Assembly (NCBI RefSeq): GCF_003429105.1 | Contig: NZ_QVTD01000003.1 | Span: forward strand, 434,001 to 498,000 | Length of the DNA stretch: 64,000 nucleotides | Origin: Peribacillus glennii | GTDB lineage: Bacteria; Bacillota; Bacilli; Bacillales; DSM-1321 | Direction: 5' to 3' | In this document: piece after piece, positions 26,797-36,076 of the stretch | Layout: every line of letters begins with the position of its first letter | How positions within the stretch are numbered: position 1 is the stretch's first letter | Program-made: the position numbers and the translations under genes | The notes under the pieces: generated by a model | The model's database searches: none | Told to the model about the DNA's origin: nothing | What the model saw: only the letters and a program-made list of their open reading frames with translations

Positions 26797-27906
26797 TTAT
26801 TCACTTACTTTCATTACTATTTTTCCAAAATGCTTTCTTTCCTCAAGTTCATGCTGCGCTTCAGCAATTTCCTCCAGCGGGTAGACCTTATGGATGGATG
26901 GCTTCAATTTTCCCGACCAGATCAGGTTTGTCACCTGGAGAAAATCTTCCCAATTCCCCATGGGTGCCCCTAATATCTGCCGGTGACGCTGATAAATTTC
27001 CCTTATGCTCAGATCAGGGGAATCACCAGCGGTTGCTCCGGAAAGTACCAATTTCCCGCCCATTTCAAGGCAACGGAGGCTGTGGCGGATAGTCGGTGCA
27101 CCAACAGCATCCATAACGACCCTGACCCCGTTTCCGTTCGTCCACTTCATTACCTCTTTTTCCCAATCACCGGTCGAATCAAACACTGCTGCTGCACCTT
27201 TTTCCAACACTTTTTGGCGTTTTTCTTGTGTGCTGGCAGTCCCTATCACTGTGGCGCCTGCCGCCGCCGCAATTTCAACCTGGGCTGTACCCAGGCCGCC
27301 CGAGGCTCCTACTACCAGCACAATATCTGACGGTTTAACCTGGGCAACAGTCATCACACCTCTCCAGGCAGTCGTATAAACTGCCGGAATGGCTGCGGCT
27401 GTTTCAGAAGCAATATGATCGGGAACCGGGATAATGTTTCTGGCCGGCGCGACTACATATTCTGCCAGGCCTCCCCAGAAATGCTCACCCAATATTTGAT
27501 AGTCGGGGCACATGCTTGGTTCTCCGCGCCTGCAGAAACGACATTCATTGCAGCCGATTGCAGGATTGATCAGCACCCTATGCCCTTCTTCTATAGACAC
27601 CTTTTGTCCTGGCAGCGGAGCTCCATAATAAGCAACCCTTCCTACAATATCTACTCCAGAAATATGCGGCAAAGTGATCTTTGGTACTCCAGGCCCTTTC
27701 AACCCTTGTCTTGCAAAGATATCCAGATGATTTAATGCCGTTGCTTCGACCTTAAGCAGCACCTCACCGGGACCGGGGACAGGAATCGCTATTTGTTCAA
27801 GCTTTAATGCTTCCAGGCCGCCATGTTCCCGGATGACGACAGCTTTCATAGTTTCCGGCTTCGTTTTCCCTTGGGGCATATTAATGATGGCTTGATTTTC
27901 GCTCAT
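26797..27906 (-). CDS. zinc-type medium-chain dehydrogenase/reductase
   Basis: The 369-residue protein has the structural-zinc loop GCNECRFCRRGEPSMC and a nucleotide-binding VVGASGGLGTAQVEIAAAAGA motif. The position that usually holds the catalytic-zinc cysteine reads LNHLDIFARQG, so the catalytic zinc site may be absent, as in quinone-oxidoreductase-like members. It should reduce or oxidise an alcohol, aldehyde or enone using NAD(P)H in the cytosol. AAGGAGGAG precedes the ATG. It is the last gene of the operon starting near 32.3 kb, so it may handle an alcohol or carbonyl released by the amidase. Confidence 0.88.
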   Translation of the reverse strand: MSENQAIINMPQGKTKPETMKAVVIREHGGLEALKLEQIAIPVPGPGEVLLKVEATALNHLDIFARQGLKGPGVPKITLPHISGVDIVGRVAYYGAPLPGQKVSIEEGHRVLINPAIGCNECRFCRRGEPSMCPDYQILGEHFWGGLAEYVVAPARNIIPVPDHIASETAAAIPAVYTTAWRGVMTVAQVKPSDIVLVVGASGGLGTAQVEIAAAAGATVIGTASTQEKRQKVLEKGAAAVFDSTGDWEKEVMKWTNGNGVRVVMDAVGAPTIRHSLRCLEMGGKLVLSGATAGDSPDLSIREIYQRHRQILGAPMGNWEDFLQVTNLIWSGKLKPSIHKVYPLEEIAEAQHELEERKHFGKIVMKVSE

Positions 27907-27939
27907 GAAATCTCCTCCTTCTGGACCGCCCTTATTGTT

Positions 27940-29301
27940 TTATAGAGGCGGCAGTTTGTAACCGCCTGTTGCTCGCTGGAATGCATCCGCGGTGCGATAG
28001 ACCGTCTTTTCATCATGGTACCGGCCTATGATCTGCAGGCCTGCCGGCAGATTTTCTGACGGTGTATTGCCGGATGAAACGGAAAGTGCAGGATGCCCCG
28101 TGTAATTAAACGGAATCGTCCGCTGCGAAACATCAATATTGCCATTTTCAAAGGAAGGATCTTGTTCCGTTGCCGGATATGGCATTGTTGGACATACAAG
28201 GACATCAACCTGATTAAGCACCTGGTTTACAGCTTCTGTAAACTGTTTCTTAACTTCGAGTGCTTCAACATAGCTGACCGCCGTTACTTTATATCCCTCT
28301 TTTAAGTTCGCGTAGGTGGCAGAAGCATAATCGTTTTCCCTGTCGGCATACCATTCTTTATGATTCGCCGCCGCTTCCGCCAATACAATCGGCAGCGCGG
28401 ATTGCTCTATCGTTTCTATGCCAGGTATATCAACTTCCAAAACTTCAGCCCCTAAATCCTTTAGCTTTTGAATGGCCGCAGCGGTTAAAGCATAAACCTC
28501 CGGATTGGAAATTGATTCGGTTAATGAACGGATGACACCCACCTTAATCCCTTGAATATTTCCTGAAAAAAGGGAATCGTAGTCAAAGCTAAGGGAAGAA
28601 ATTTGCTCTAGTACGATGGCATTGTCCCGGACTGTTCTCGTAAGGGGACCGACATGGTCCAACGATTGGGATAATGGGAACAAACCCTGCCTGGATACTG
28701 TGTCATAGGTGGGTTTCATTCCAACAATGCCACAGAATGAAGCAGGAACACGAATAGACCCTCCTGTATCCGTTCCGATCGAGGCAAAACCGATGCCGGC
28801 CGCTACTGAAGCACCGGATCCTGTACTCGATCCCCCTGCTGTTCTATTCACATTCCATGGATTATTGCACTGGCCGTAATCGGGATGGATAGAACCGTAA
28901 GCAAATTCAAGCATATTGTTCTTGCCGATAATGACAGCGCCCGCTTCCTTTAATGCCTTATAAACAAACGCATCTTCAGCTGGCACATAATCCTTCAATA
29001 TCCGGGAACCCATTGATGTGCGAATCCCCGTCGTCATAAAAATATCCTTAAGGGAAACCGGGATCCCGTACAGGCTGCCCGTTTGATCCCCTTTTACAAA
29101 CGTTTCTTCCGCCTCCGCTGCCTGTGCTAAAGCCTGGTCTTCAAGAACCGTGACAAAAGCATTTAACTTTGGCTCCAATTCATGTAAACGTTCTAAAGTG
29201 GCTTTTGTAACCTCTACAGGAGATACTTCTTTTTCTCTGTAAAGCCGGCCTATTTCATCAATCGATTTAAACAGCAGCTGCTTCATTTCCATCGTTGTCA
29301 A
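27940..29301 (-). CDS. amidase-signature family hydrolase (paralogue 2)
   Basis: The 453-residue enzyme shares nearly every block with the amidase at 21188-22549, including GIPVSLKDIFMTTGI, GGSSTGSGASVAAGIGFAS, TDTGGSIRVPASFCGIVGMKP and the shared SLDHVGPLTRTVRDNAIVLE. The start is the TTG at 29301, 7 nt after GGGAGG; the ATG at 29346 lies upstream of that site. It sits between a sodium symporter and a dehydrogenase gene in one operon, which suggests its amide substrate is imported. GatA-type function is unlikely without gatB/gatC. Confidence 0.9.
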   Translation of the reverse strand: MTTMEMKQLLFKSIDEIGRLYREKEVSPVEVTKATLERLHELEPKLNAFVTVLEDQALAQAAEAEETFVKGDQTGSLYGIPVSLKDIFMTTGIRTSMGSRILKDYVPAEDAFVYKALKEAGAVIIGKNNMLEFAYGSIHPDYGQCNNPWNVNRTAGGSSTGSGASVAAGIGFASIGTDTGGSIRVPASFCGIVGMKPTYDTVSRQGLFPLSQSLDHVGPLTRTVRDNAIVLEQISSLSFDYDSLFSGNIQGIKVGVIRSLTESISNPEVYALTAAAIQKLKDLGAEVLEVDIPGIETIEQSALPIVLAEAAANHKEWYADRENDYASATYANLKEGYKVTAVSYVEALEVKKQFTEAVNQVLNQVDVLVCPTMPYPATEQDPSFENGNIDVSQRTIPFNYTGHPALSVSSGNTPSENLPAGLQIIGRYHDEKTVYRTADAFQRATGGYKLPPL

Positions 29302-29377
29302 GGTGATTCCTCCCTCAGCTGTTTTTTGTAACAATTTTGAATTCATCTATTATTCTAACATAATTGTTTCTGTTCTA

Positions 29378-30826
29378 TTATCCTGCAATCTTACCTGATT
29401 TCGAGGATTTACTATCTTTAAAGAAAGGCTGCAAGGCTTCTTGTGAAACCGGTTTTGTTACTAAACTCACTAAAATCATCCCTAAAAGGCTCACAGGCAT
29501 GCTGATATAAACTGCATCCAGGCCAAAGGGATTTCCTAATACCAGCCAAAGGATCGCACTTCCAATACCGCCCACCATGGAAACAATGGCACCTGCTGCT
29601 GTTGCCCGCTTCCAAAATAATCCGAGCAAAATCGGAATTGCGAAAGAGGAGCCGATCATTGCTGCTGCATTGATCCAGATTTGCTGAATTAACGGCACCG
29701 GATTCAAAGCGAACGGGATTGGCAGGATCCCCATGATCAATACGACAATTCTAGTAATTTTTAATTGCTGCTTTTCGCTTAAGTCTCTTTTCATTACTTG
29801 TTTCATAATGTCATGGGAAATTCCGCTTCCGAGCATCAGTAAAATCGCACTTACAGTTGACTGAATAGCTGCAAGGATCGCTGCAAGGAGCAGCCCGCCC
29901 AAAACCGGCGGCAAGAGATCAGTGGCTATCGTTGCACTGGCCAAGTCAGGGGATGCCAAGTCAGGGTATATTACCCTTGCACTTACTCCCAGCAAAGTGA
30001 TCGAAACCGCAACAATTGCCTGGAATATAAATGAAACACCGACTGCACGTCTGATCGTTTTATTATCTTTGATGGAATAAAAGCGAATGGCAATGATCGG
30101 GTAACCAAGCATCATGATAAAGAATGATATGGTAATTGCCATTAAGGTCCCGGAAGGCATGCCGTTTGCGACAATATTGGGATCAATCGCAGCCAGTTTT
30201 TCGTTCATGGCGCTGAATCCACCCGCTTTGGAAATTGCAAAAGGTACTGCAATGGCAAATCCCACTGCGAATATGATCATTTGAAGCACATCCGTATAGG
30301 CAATGGCAAATAATCCACCCATGACGGTATAAGCGATAAATAATGCAGCAATAATCAATACAGCTGTGGATGTCGGAATATCAAAGACAACATTCAACAA
30401 ATAAGAACCGCCGACCAGCTCGGCTACAATCGTCATCCCAAAACAAATAAGTAAAATGATAACAGAGATTACCCGTATCACATTGCTTTCATAGCGTGTC
30501 CCCAATAAATCGGGAATCGTTAGCGCCTTATTGGTATTAAAGAATGATTTCATTTTCGGGGCAATGTAGATAGCCATGACCACCCAAGAAGCCCAAATAG
30601 ACAGCCAAATCCAAGCGTAATTGTACCCGACTTGATAATGGAACCCGACCGAACCTATCGCGGTACCTGCACTCATTTGGGTCGCGGCAAGAGTCATCCC
30701 TCCAACCCATACTCCCAATTTCCCGCCTGCAGCTAAAAAGTCCGTTTCGTTTTGTATTCGCGATTTCATATACCAGCCAATCATGATGACGGCAACCATA
30801 TATAATAAAAGGACAGTAATAAGCAT
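29378..30826 (-). CDS. sodium:solute symporter (SSS family), symporter A
   Basis: The 482-residue protein has about 13 membrane helices and SSS landmarks: an N-terminal MLITVLLLYMVAVIMIGWYMKSR, the unwound TM1 region TLAATQMSAGTAIGSVGF, and QSTVSAILLMLGSGISHD near the sodium site. It should import an organic solute with Na+. Its start codon overlaps the stop of a 39-codon membrane-protein gene (TAATG), so the two are translationally coupled. The downstream amidase and dehydrogenase suggest an amide or peptide-like substrate. Confidence 0.92.
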   Translation of the reverse strand: MLITVLLLYMVAVIMIGWYMKSRIQNETDFLAAGGKLGVWVGGMTLAATQMSAGTAIGSVGFHYQVGYNYAWIWLSIWASWVVMAIYIAPKMKSFFNTNKALTIPDLLGTRYESNVIRVISVIILLICFGMTIVAELVGGSYLLNVVFDIPTSTAVLIIAALFIAYTVMGGLFAIAYTDVLQMIIFAVGFAIAVPFAISKAGGFSAMNEKLAAIDPNIVANGMPSGTLMAITISFFIMMLGYPIIAIRFYSIKDNKTIRRAVGVSFIFQAIVAVSITLLGVSARVIYPDLASPDLASATIATDLLPPVLGGLLLAAILAAIQSTVSAILLMLGSGISHDIMKQVMKRDLSEKQQLKITRIVVLIMGILPIPFALNPVPLIQQIWINAAAMIGSSFAIPILLGLFWKRATAAGAIVSMVGGIGSAILWLVLGNPFGLDAVYISMPVSLLGMILVSLVTKPVSQEALQPFFKDSKSSKSGKIAG

Positions 30827-30945
30827 TATTCCTTATCCTCCTTTTTGTTGAGTATTTCTATGACAACAAAGTAGGCAATGATGAAGGCAGCCATTGTGAC
30901 CCAGATCATCCAGTTGGAAATTGTCAATCCGTATAATTTATCCAT
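30826..30945 (-). CDS. 39-residue membrane microprotein coupled to symporter A
   Basis: The frame starts MDKLYGLTISNWMIWVTMAA and has one membrane helix (WMIWVTMAAFIIAYFVVIEIL) with an acidic/basic tail. Its stop shares a base with the symporter start, and the symporter ribosome site lies within its last codons. SSS symporters often have tiny membrane partners (YhjC with YhjB, YhdT with PanF), although those are larger. A helper or stability role is inferred from this arrangement. Confidence 0.75.
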   Translation of the reverse strand: MDKLYGLTISNWMIWVTMAAFIIAYFVVIEILNKKEDKE

Positions 30946-31024
30946 TCTCTAGACCCCCGAAATTTATTTATATATTCTGAAAAAAGCTTGCGTGAAAATA
31001 CCTGTTGTTTCCTTGTCTAATCTA

Positions 31025-32269
31025 TCATTCGGTTACGAATTGATTTGCCCCGCAATAGTTTTTAGCCAGTATTGATAGTATTTTGGTCGTGCTGATTAAG
31101 TCCTCGATATCCATGAATTCATCATAGCTATGAATCCTATTGTCATTTGTGCCGGGCCCAAAATTAATGCCCGGAATTCCCGCCTGGATAAACCAGCGTG
31201 TGTCGGACTGCCCCAGCATCCCGACTACAGGGAGAGTTGTACCGGTAACTTCTTTAACTGCCGTTTGCAGTTCTTCGATTAACGGCGAATTCTCTTCCGT
31301 TACCGTTGGGTTTGTTTGAAAGTCCGGAACCCTTTCAATTTCAATGTTCATTTCCGGATCATCCCGCTGAAGCTGGTGGATCATGGAAGAGACCCTGTTA
31401 TAAATGCTTTCCAAGGAGTGCTCGGGGATTACCCGGAAGTCTACTTCAACCTCACAACCGTCGGGGACTACATTAACCTTGGTTCCACCACTAATGACCC
31501 CAACATTTACTGTCGTAAATTTCATGCCATTAATCTCCGATGGCTCATTTTCCAGCTGCTTTTGAAGCTCCGCCAATCCCTGGACAACCTTGGCCATCTT
31601 CTCGATTGCATTATTTCCTTTCCACTTAAATGCTGCATGGGCAGGAGTCCCGTTTGATCTGATTCTTAGCTGCAGAACGCCAGCCATTGCACGGACGATA
31701 TGGTTGCTGTACCCTTCAACGACAACCATGTCCCCTGATACCAGTTTTTGATTTGTAACATATCCGGCTCCAAGTACGCCCCCTGTTTCTTCATCACATG
31801 TAGCCGCAATGATGATGTCCCCTTTAAAAGGAATGCCTGATCTCTTTAAAGCAACGGCAGCCATAACATAGGAAGCCAGGCGTCCTTTGGAATCTGTTGC
31901 CCCTCTGCCATAGACCTTCCCGTCTGCAATCGCTCCGGAAAATGGAGGATATGTCCATTTATCAGGATCACCGATAGGCACCGTATCGATATGGGAATTA
32001 AAAATGAGATTTTTGCCTCCGCCTGCCCCTTTCATCACTGCTATGACGTTCTTACGCGGCGTTAGTAGATTTGCCTTTTGCCTTTCTTCTTCCGGAACGT
32101 CAATGACCTGCACGTCAAATCCAAATCTATCAAGCTCTTTTTCAAGAAATTTACAGATCTCATCGTAATTGCCTGGTGGGTTTTCACTGGGGATTTGGAC
32201 TAGCTTTTGTAAAAACGATACGATTTCTTCACTCATCGAATCTACTATTTTTTCAATTGACGCTTGCAC
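31025..32269 (-). CDS. M20-family metallopeptidase, ArgE/DapE type
   Basis: The 414-residue enzyme has the M20 dinuclear-zinc pattern: His in NSHIDTVP, bridging Asp in GRGATDSKG, catalytic Glu and ligand Glu in TCDEETGG, and a late His in IHSYDEFMDI. A dimerisation domain interrupts the core. It should cleave N-acyl amino acids or short peptides in the cytosol. The start is GTG 32269, 8 nt after AAAGGAG; the ATG at 32308 lies inside the sigma-54 promoter and cannot be the start. It leads the operon with symporter A. Confidence 0.9.
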   Translation of the reverse strand: MQASIEKIVDSMSEEIVSFLQKLVQIPSENPPGNYDEICKFLEKELDRFGFDVQVIDVPEEERQKANLLTPRKNVIAVMKGAGGGKNLIFNSHIDTVPIGDPDKWTYPPFSGAIADGKVYGRGATDSKGRLASYVMAAVALKRSGIPFKGDIIIAATCDEETGGVLGAGYVTNQKLVSGDMVVVEGYSNHIVRAMAGVLQLRIRSNGTPAHAAFKWKGNNAIEKMAKVVQGLAELQKQLENEPSEINGMKFTTVNVGVISGGTKVNVVPDGCEVEVDFRVIPEHSLESIYNRVSSMIHQLQRDDPEMNIEIERVPDFQTNPTVTEENSPLIEELQTAVKEVTGTTLPVVGMLGQSDTRWFIQAGIPGINFGPGTNDNRIHSYDEFMDIEDLISTTKILSILAKNYCGANQFVTE

Positions 32270-32303
32270 ATTATGCACTCCTTTCTTGTACCCTTTTATA
32301 TAA

Positions 32304-32320
32304 TGCAAGTTTCATGCCAA
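32304..32320 (-). promoter_or_regulatory. sigma-54 promoter of the M20-symporter-amidase operon
   Basis: Read leftward: TTGGCATGAAACTTGCA, one departure (T for C) from YTGGCACGNNNNTTGCW with correct GG/GC spacing. Confidence 0.9.
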
Positions 32321-32477
32321 CTAAGTTAGCATCCATCATTTTTTATGAAATTGTTATTTTTCGACAAAAAACTCAGAATGCCATTATCATGTTATCCTAA
32401 CCCGTCAATTATTTAGGTTATTTTAGGGATAAATTCAGACCCTAATATTTAAAAAACAAACCTAAATTATTCTTTTC

Positions 32478-32504
32478 CAAAAAGAAAGAGGAAGCTTAGC
32501 TCCC
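32478..32504 (-). terminator. terminator of the racemase-symporter B operon
   Basis: GGGAGC pairs with GCTTCC around a TAA loop (32490-32504, leftward strand), followed by CTCTTTCTTTTT. Confidence 0.6.
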
Positions 32505-32527
32505 AGCTCCCCCCTTCTCTAAAATAT

Positions 32528-33955
32528 TCACTTCACATCATTGAAGAACGGCTGAAGTGATTCTTTTGGAACAGGCTTTGAAAGCAGGCTGACAATAATG
32601 TATGATACAAAGCTAACGATAACTCCCGGAATCACCTCATTCAATCCCAATGGATTTCCGCCAAGGTACCAGAACAGTGCGGTAAAGAAACCGGCAACCA
32701 TTGAAACAATGGCTCCTGCTGCCGTACCCCTTTTCCAGTTCAAGCCAAGGATGACAGTTGCAAAGAAGAAGCTTGCTGTCAACGACGCCTGGAGCACTAC
32801 GATAAATTGTACAATATCCAACTGCCTTAATGCCAGGAAAATCGGGATGATCCCAAGGACGAGTACGGCAATCCGGTTTACCCTCATTTTATCGGAATCG
32901 CTGGCATTGGGCTTGATCATTGTTGCATAGAAATCATGGGAGAACGCCGAGGCGGAAACCATCATAATCCCTGAAACTGTACTCATGATTGCCGAAAGAA
33001 TGGCCAGGATAATGAGCGATCCTACAATTGGCGGAAGGATGTTAATGGCCATAATGGTCGATGCAATGTCCGGTGTCGGCATGTATGGATAAAGAGTGCG
33101 GATTGCCATGCCGGCAGCTGCAACAGAAATGCCTACTACAGCTTGAAAGATAAAGGAAACCCCGATTGCTAATTTGACAGTTTTCCGGTCTCTCAACGTA
33201 TACATCCTCGCCAATTCATAAGGAGCGGCAGCTATGGAGAACCCAAATGCAGCCGCAAAGCCAAGCAGTTCCTTCACTCCAAAATGCCAGCTTAGCATAT
33301 TAGGGCTGAATTCAGCTAAAAAATCACCGACAAACTGAGATCCACCGGCTTGAGTGAACAGCAGCGGCAATGTGGCGAAGAAACACCCTGCCATGATAAT
33401 CGCTTGAACGAAATCACTATAGGCTGTAGCCCTCATTCCCCCAATCGTCGTGTAAAGCAAGGTAATGCCAACAGTTATGATCGCTCCCCAGATGAATGGG
33501 ATGCCAAACAGGGTTTGGAAGATGTTTCCTCCAGCCTGGTACTGCGCCGTTAAATAAACTGTATAAGCAACCAAAATCAATAAAGCGGATATTCCACGTG
33601 CTGTTTTGCTGTTGTACCTTGTTCCTACATAATCTGGAACAGTCAAGCCTTTAAAAGCCTGGAACTTAGGACCGACAAGCGTGGCTGCGATCAGCCAGCC
33701 AAACCATAGGCCTGCCCAAATCCAGAGGAAGCTTCCCCCCGTTAAATAATGGATACCTAATGTCCCGACAAAGGTCCCTGCACTCAATTGTGTTGCTGCA
33801 AATGCCGCCCCGCCTACTAAAGGGCCAATGGACCTTCCCGCTACCAAAAAATCCTCCGTCCCCTTGTTTTTTGTTCCCGACCAAATTCCGATACCAAGTA
33901 TGACGGCAAAATATAAAACCAATACGACATAAAACGTTGTACTCACTTCAAACAT
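32528..33955 (-). CDS. sodium:solute symporter (SSS family), symporter B
   Basis: The 475-residue protein shows SSS features: MFEVSTTFYVVLVLYFAVILGIGIWSG, AATQLSAGTFVGTLGIHYLTGG, and STVSGIMMVSASAFSHDFY. About 13 membrane helices are visible. It is clearly related to symporter A at 29378-30826 but diverged, so a related substrate is likely. GGGAGGGGG lies 7 nt before the ATG. A 31-codon membrane-protein gene is directly upstream, the same arrangement as for symporter A. Confidence 0.92.
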   Translation of the reverse strand: MFEVSTTFYVVLVLYFAVILGIGIWSGTKNKGTEDFLVAGRSIGPLVGGAAFAATQLSAGTFVGTLGIHYLTGGSFLWIWAGLWFGWLIAATLVGPKFQAFKGLTVPDYVGTRYNSKTARGISALLILVAYTVYLTAQYQAGGNIFQTLFGIPFIWGAIITVGITLLYTTIGGMRATAYSDFVQAIIMAGCFFATLPLLFTQAGGSQFVGDFLAEFSPNMLSWHFGVKELLGFAAAFGFSIAAAPYELARMYTLRDRKTVKLAIGVSFIFQAVVGISVAAAGMAIRTLYPYMPTPDIASTIMAINILPPIVGSLIILAILSAIMSTVSGIMMVSASAFSHDFYATMIKPNASDSDKMRVNRIAVLVLGIIPIFLALRQLDIVQFIVVLQASLTASFFFATVILGLNWKRGTAAGAIVSMVAGFFTALFWYLGGNPLGLNEVIPGVIVSFVSYIIVSLLSKPVPKESLQPFFNDVK

Positions 33956-33976
33956 AAATACGCCCCCTCCCTTATT

Positions 33977-34072
33977 CTACTCTTCGCTTTTAATGGCCCA
34001 AATGAAATATCCTGCTATCCAGATAACTGTATAAATGACAAATGATGTAAATGGAGTGCCGAGATTAAACAT
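33977..34072 (-). CDS. 31-residue membrane microprotein upstream of symporter B
   Basis: The frame starts MFNLGTPFTSFVIYTVIWIA and has one membrane helix (FVIYTVIWIAGYFIWAI) and a charged KSEE tail. AGGTGA lies 8 nt before its ATG, within the end of the preceding gene, and the two genes overlap by 8 bp. It sits in the same relative place as the 39-residue gene before symporter A, though the sequences show only general resemblance. That positional match is the main support. Confidence 0.72.
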   Translation of the reverse strand: MFNLGTPFTSFVIYTVIWIAGYFIWAIKSEE

Positions 34073-34748
34073 TTACAGCTTCACCTGCCTTGCTTTTTCT
34101 TTCACTGATCAGCCATGCCGCGATAATTCCAAGGATTACAGCCAAGCCTAAAAATGTATACAAATTGGATCTTGTAAATAGCCCTGCAGGCGAAGAACCG
34201 GTCTCAAGTCCGACATAACTCGGGATGTTCATCATATGTTCCTTCAGTGTCCCGGTATCCCCGGAATCAATGATAGGGAAGGATTCATGCAGATATTTGC
34301 CCTCAGGAAGATTTACTGTTAATGAAACGACATTCCCATTTCCAGCTGAATTGACTGCCGGGATAACGAAAGGTATTTTTTCGGCTTCAGCATTCGGGTT
34401 TTTGTACGATATCTTATAAGTGAAATTACCTTTTATTCCATCCGGAAGGGACACGGTGACTTTATCAACCGATTTTCCTTCTTTTCTTTCATACTGAAGC
34501 TCTTGCCCGTTTGACTCGAACACCAAATTTTCTGCCTGTCCACCGTCAATTTTTGAAACAGTGTGCAGAAGCGCTCCCTTTTGGATTGCCTCCGCGTTGG
34601 CAATCGTGATTTCTTCAGATACATTCACTCCATTATCATACGCGACTTTGAGCTTGCCGCTGTCCAAGATCGGTTTTGCTTCTTCCGCAGATGCAGTACC
34701 GACGACTAGGAGCATAACGGCAGCCAAAAGCATCAATACTCTTTTCAT
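34065..34748 (-). CDS. exported protein with C-terminal membrane anchor
   Basis: The 227-residue protein has a Sec signal peptide (MKRVLMLLAAVMLLVVG...SAEEA), a beta-rich extracellular domain (about 25-190) and one C-terminal helix (LYTFLGLAVILGIIAAWLI) followed by a positive stop-transfer tail, so it should sit outside the membrane with a short cytosolic end. I do not recognise the domain. The ATG at 34748 is 9 nt after AAGGGGG; the ATG at 34754 is too close. It is co-transcribed with a symporter, so a solute-capture or accessory role is possible. Confidence 0.7.
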   Translation of the reverse strand: MKRVLMLLAAVMLLVVGTASAEEAKPILDSGKLKVAYDNGVNVSEEITIANAEAIQKGALLHTVSKIDGGQAENLVFESNGQELQYERKEGKSVDKVTVSLPDGIKGNFTYKISYKNPNAEAEKIPFVIPAVNSAGNGNVVSLTVNLPEGKYLHESFPIIDSGDTGTLKEHMMNIPSYVGLETGSSPAGLFTRSNLYTFLGLAVILGIIAAWLISERKSKAGEAVNV

Positions 34749-34873
34749 ATCCATTTTCCCCCTTAATATATTTCTGACCTTTTCAAGTTCTATTTTTTGG
34801 ACATAGAATGCGAGAAAAGTATTGGATAATTACCAGAAGTTAGAATAATCGCACAATTTTATAAAAAAAAAAT

Positions 34874-36073
34874 TTATATTGTGATTTTGTTAGCCGTTTT
34901 AGATGAATGGTGATTTTCAAGCTCGCCAAAACAACATAAAGTCCGGATCAGGAATGCGATAAAACATACCAGCCATATCATCTGGAAATTGCCAAACGTA
35001 TCAAAAAGCAGTCCGTAAACATAGCCCGAAAGGGCTGATGCCACCTGGCCGACTGTGTTCATAATACTAATGACCGAACCGGCGATATTGACATTCACAA
35101 TTTCTGTAGCAAGTGCCAGCATTGGAGCAATTGACCAGGATAGTCCTGTTCCAATCAGGATGGCGACAAAATAAATCCATGCATTCCCCAGGAGCAACAG
35201 CCACAGTGCGCTGACCGCCATAATGAGGGAACCAATGATGATCATTAATTTCCTTTGTCCCAGGAAATCAGAGAGCTTCCCAGAAATCGGGGCTGCGACA
35301 ATTTGAGCCGCCATGATGACCGCCATGATCAAACCGGTCTCTTGTTTGGTATATCCCAATTCTGATTCCATATAGGTGGGTGTCCATGCCAGAAATCCGT
35401 ATAGCCCGAATAATCCAAAAAAGGCGATGGCCAACAAACGCAGGATTTTTTTGTTTTTTAACAAAGACATAATGCCGCCTGGCTGGGATTCCTTGACCTC
35501 TTTTCCGTTTTGAGCGATTTCTTCCTTTGGAACCTTTGGAAACATCAGCAGCACAGGAAGCAAAAGAATGGAAAGAAACAAAAATAAGACTTGCCACTCG
35601 ACAAAGGCTGAGAGGATCGGAAAAACTGTTAAGGATAATAACATTCCCATTCCCGCTGCACCCTCTAAAATCCCGATGCTGATCCCGCGTTTTTCTTTAG
35701 GCGTAAAGACGGATATCAGCTTTATTGCAGGAGAGAAAATCATGGCGGCAGAAGCACCCATTATAAACCTCAAAACCAGCGCCAGAAAAAACGTATGGAT
35801 CAAAGCAAATAGAATTGCCGAGACCATCATCGACATTATGCCAATCATCATCAATCGTCTCGGAGAATAACGGTCTGCCATGGTTCCTGCTGGAATCTGG
35901 AAAATGGCATACCCAAGCAAAAATGATGATACGAGTCCTCCCGCCTCTGCAAATCCTACGTGGTACACTGCCTTTAAATCCACCAGGAAGGGAACCACTT
36001 CCATACGGTGTGAAAATGCGAGAAGGTGAATTGTGCTGATAAATGCGACGATGAACCATTGCTGGCGATTCAC
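34874..36073 (-). CDS. MFS transporter, leftward operon
   Basis: The 399-residue protein has 12 membrane helices and MFS markers: the loop GTMADRYSPRRLMMIG between helices 2 and 3 and GKLSDFLGQRKLMIIIGSL between helices 8 and 9. The first cytosolic loop resembles the anion/sugar-phosphate and organic-acid porter group. It begins 3 bp after the epimerase gene stop, so co-transcription is certain in practice. It may import the epimerase substrate or export a product. Confidence 0.9.
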   Translation of the reverse strand: MNRQQWFIVAFISTIHLLAFSHRMEVVPFLVDLKAVYHVGFAEAGGLVSSFLLGYAIFQIPAGTMADRYSPRRLMMIGIMSMMVSAILFALIHTFFLALVLRFIMGASAAMIFSPAIKLISVFTPKEKRGISIGILEGAAGMGMLLSLTVFPILSAFVEWQVLFLFLSILLLPVLLMFPKVPKEEIAQNGKEVKESQPGGIMSLLKNKKILRLLAIAFFGLFGLYGFLAWTPTYMESELGYTKQETGLIMAVIMAAQIVAAPISGKLSDFLGQRKLMIIIGSLIMAVSALWLLLLGNAWIYFVAILIGTGLSWSIAPMLALATEIVNVNIAGSVISIMNTVGQVASALSGYVYGLLFDTFGNFQMIWLVCFIAFLIRTLCCFGELENHHSSKTANKITI

Positions 36074-36076
36074 AAT

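Noticed and set aside
21188..29301. Amidase genes as GatA subunits of the tRNA amidotransferase
   Set aside because: No gatB or gatC beside them, two paralogues, and placement in peptidase/symporter operons all point to catabolic amidases.
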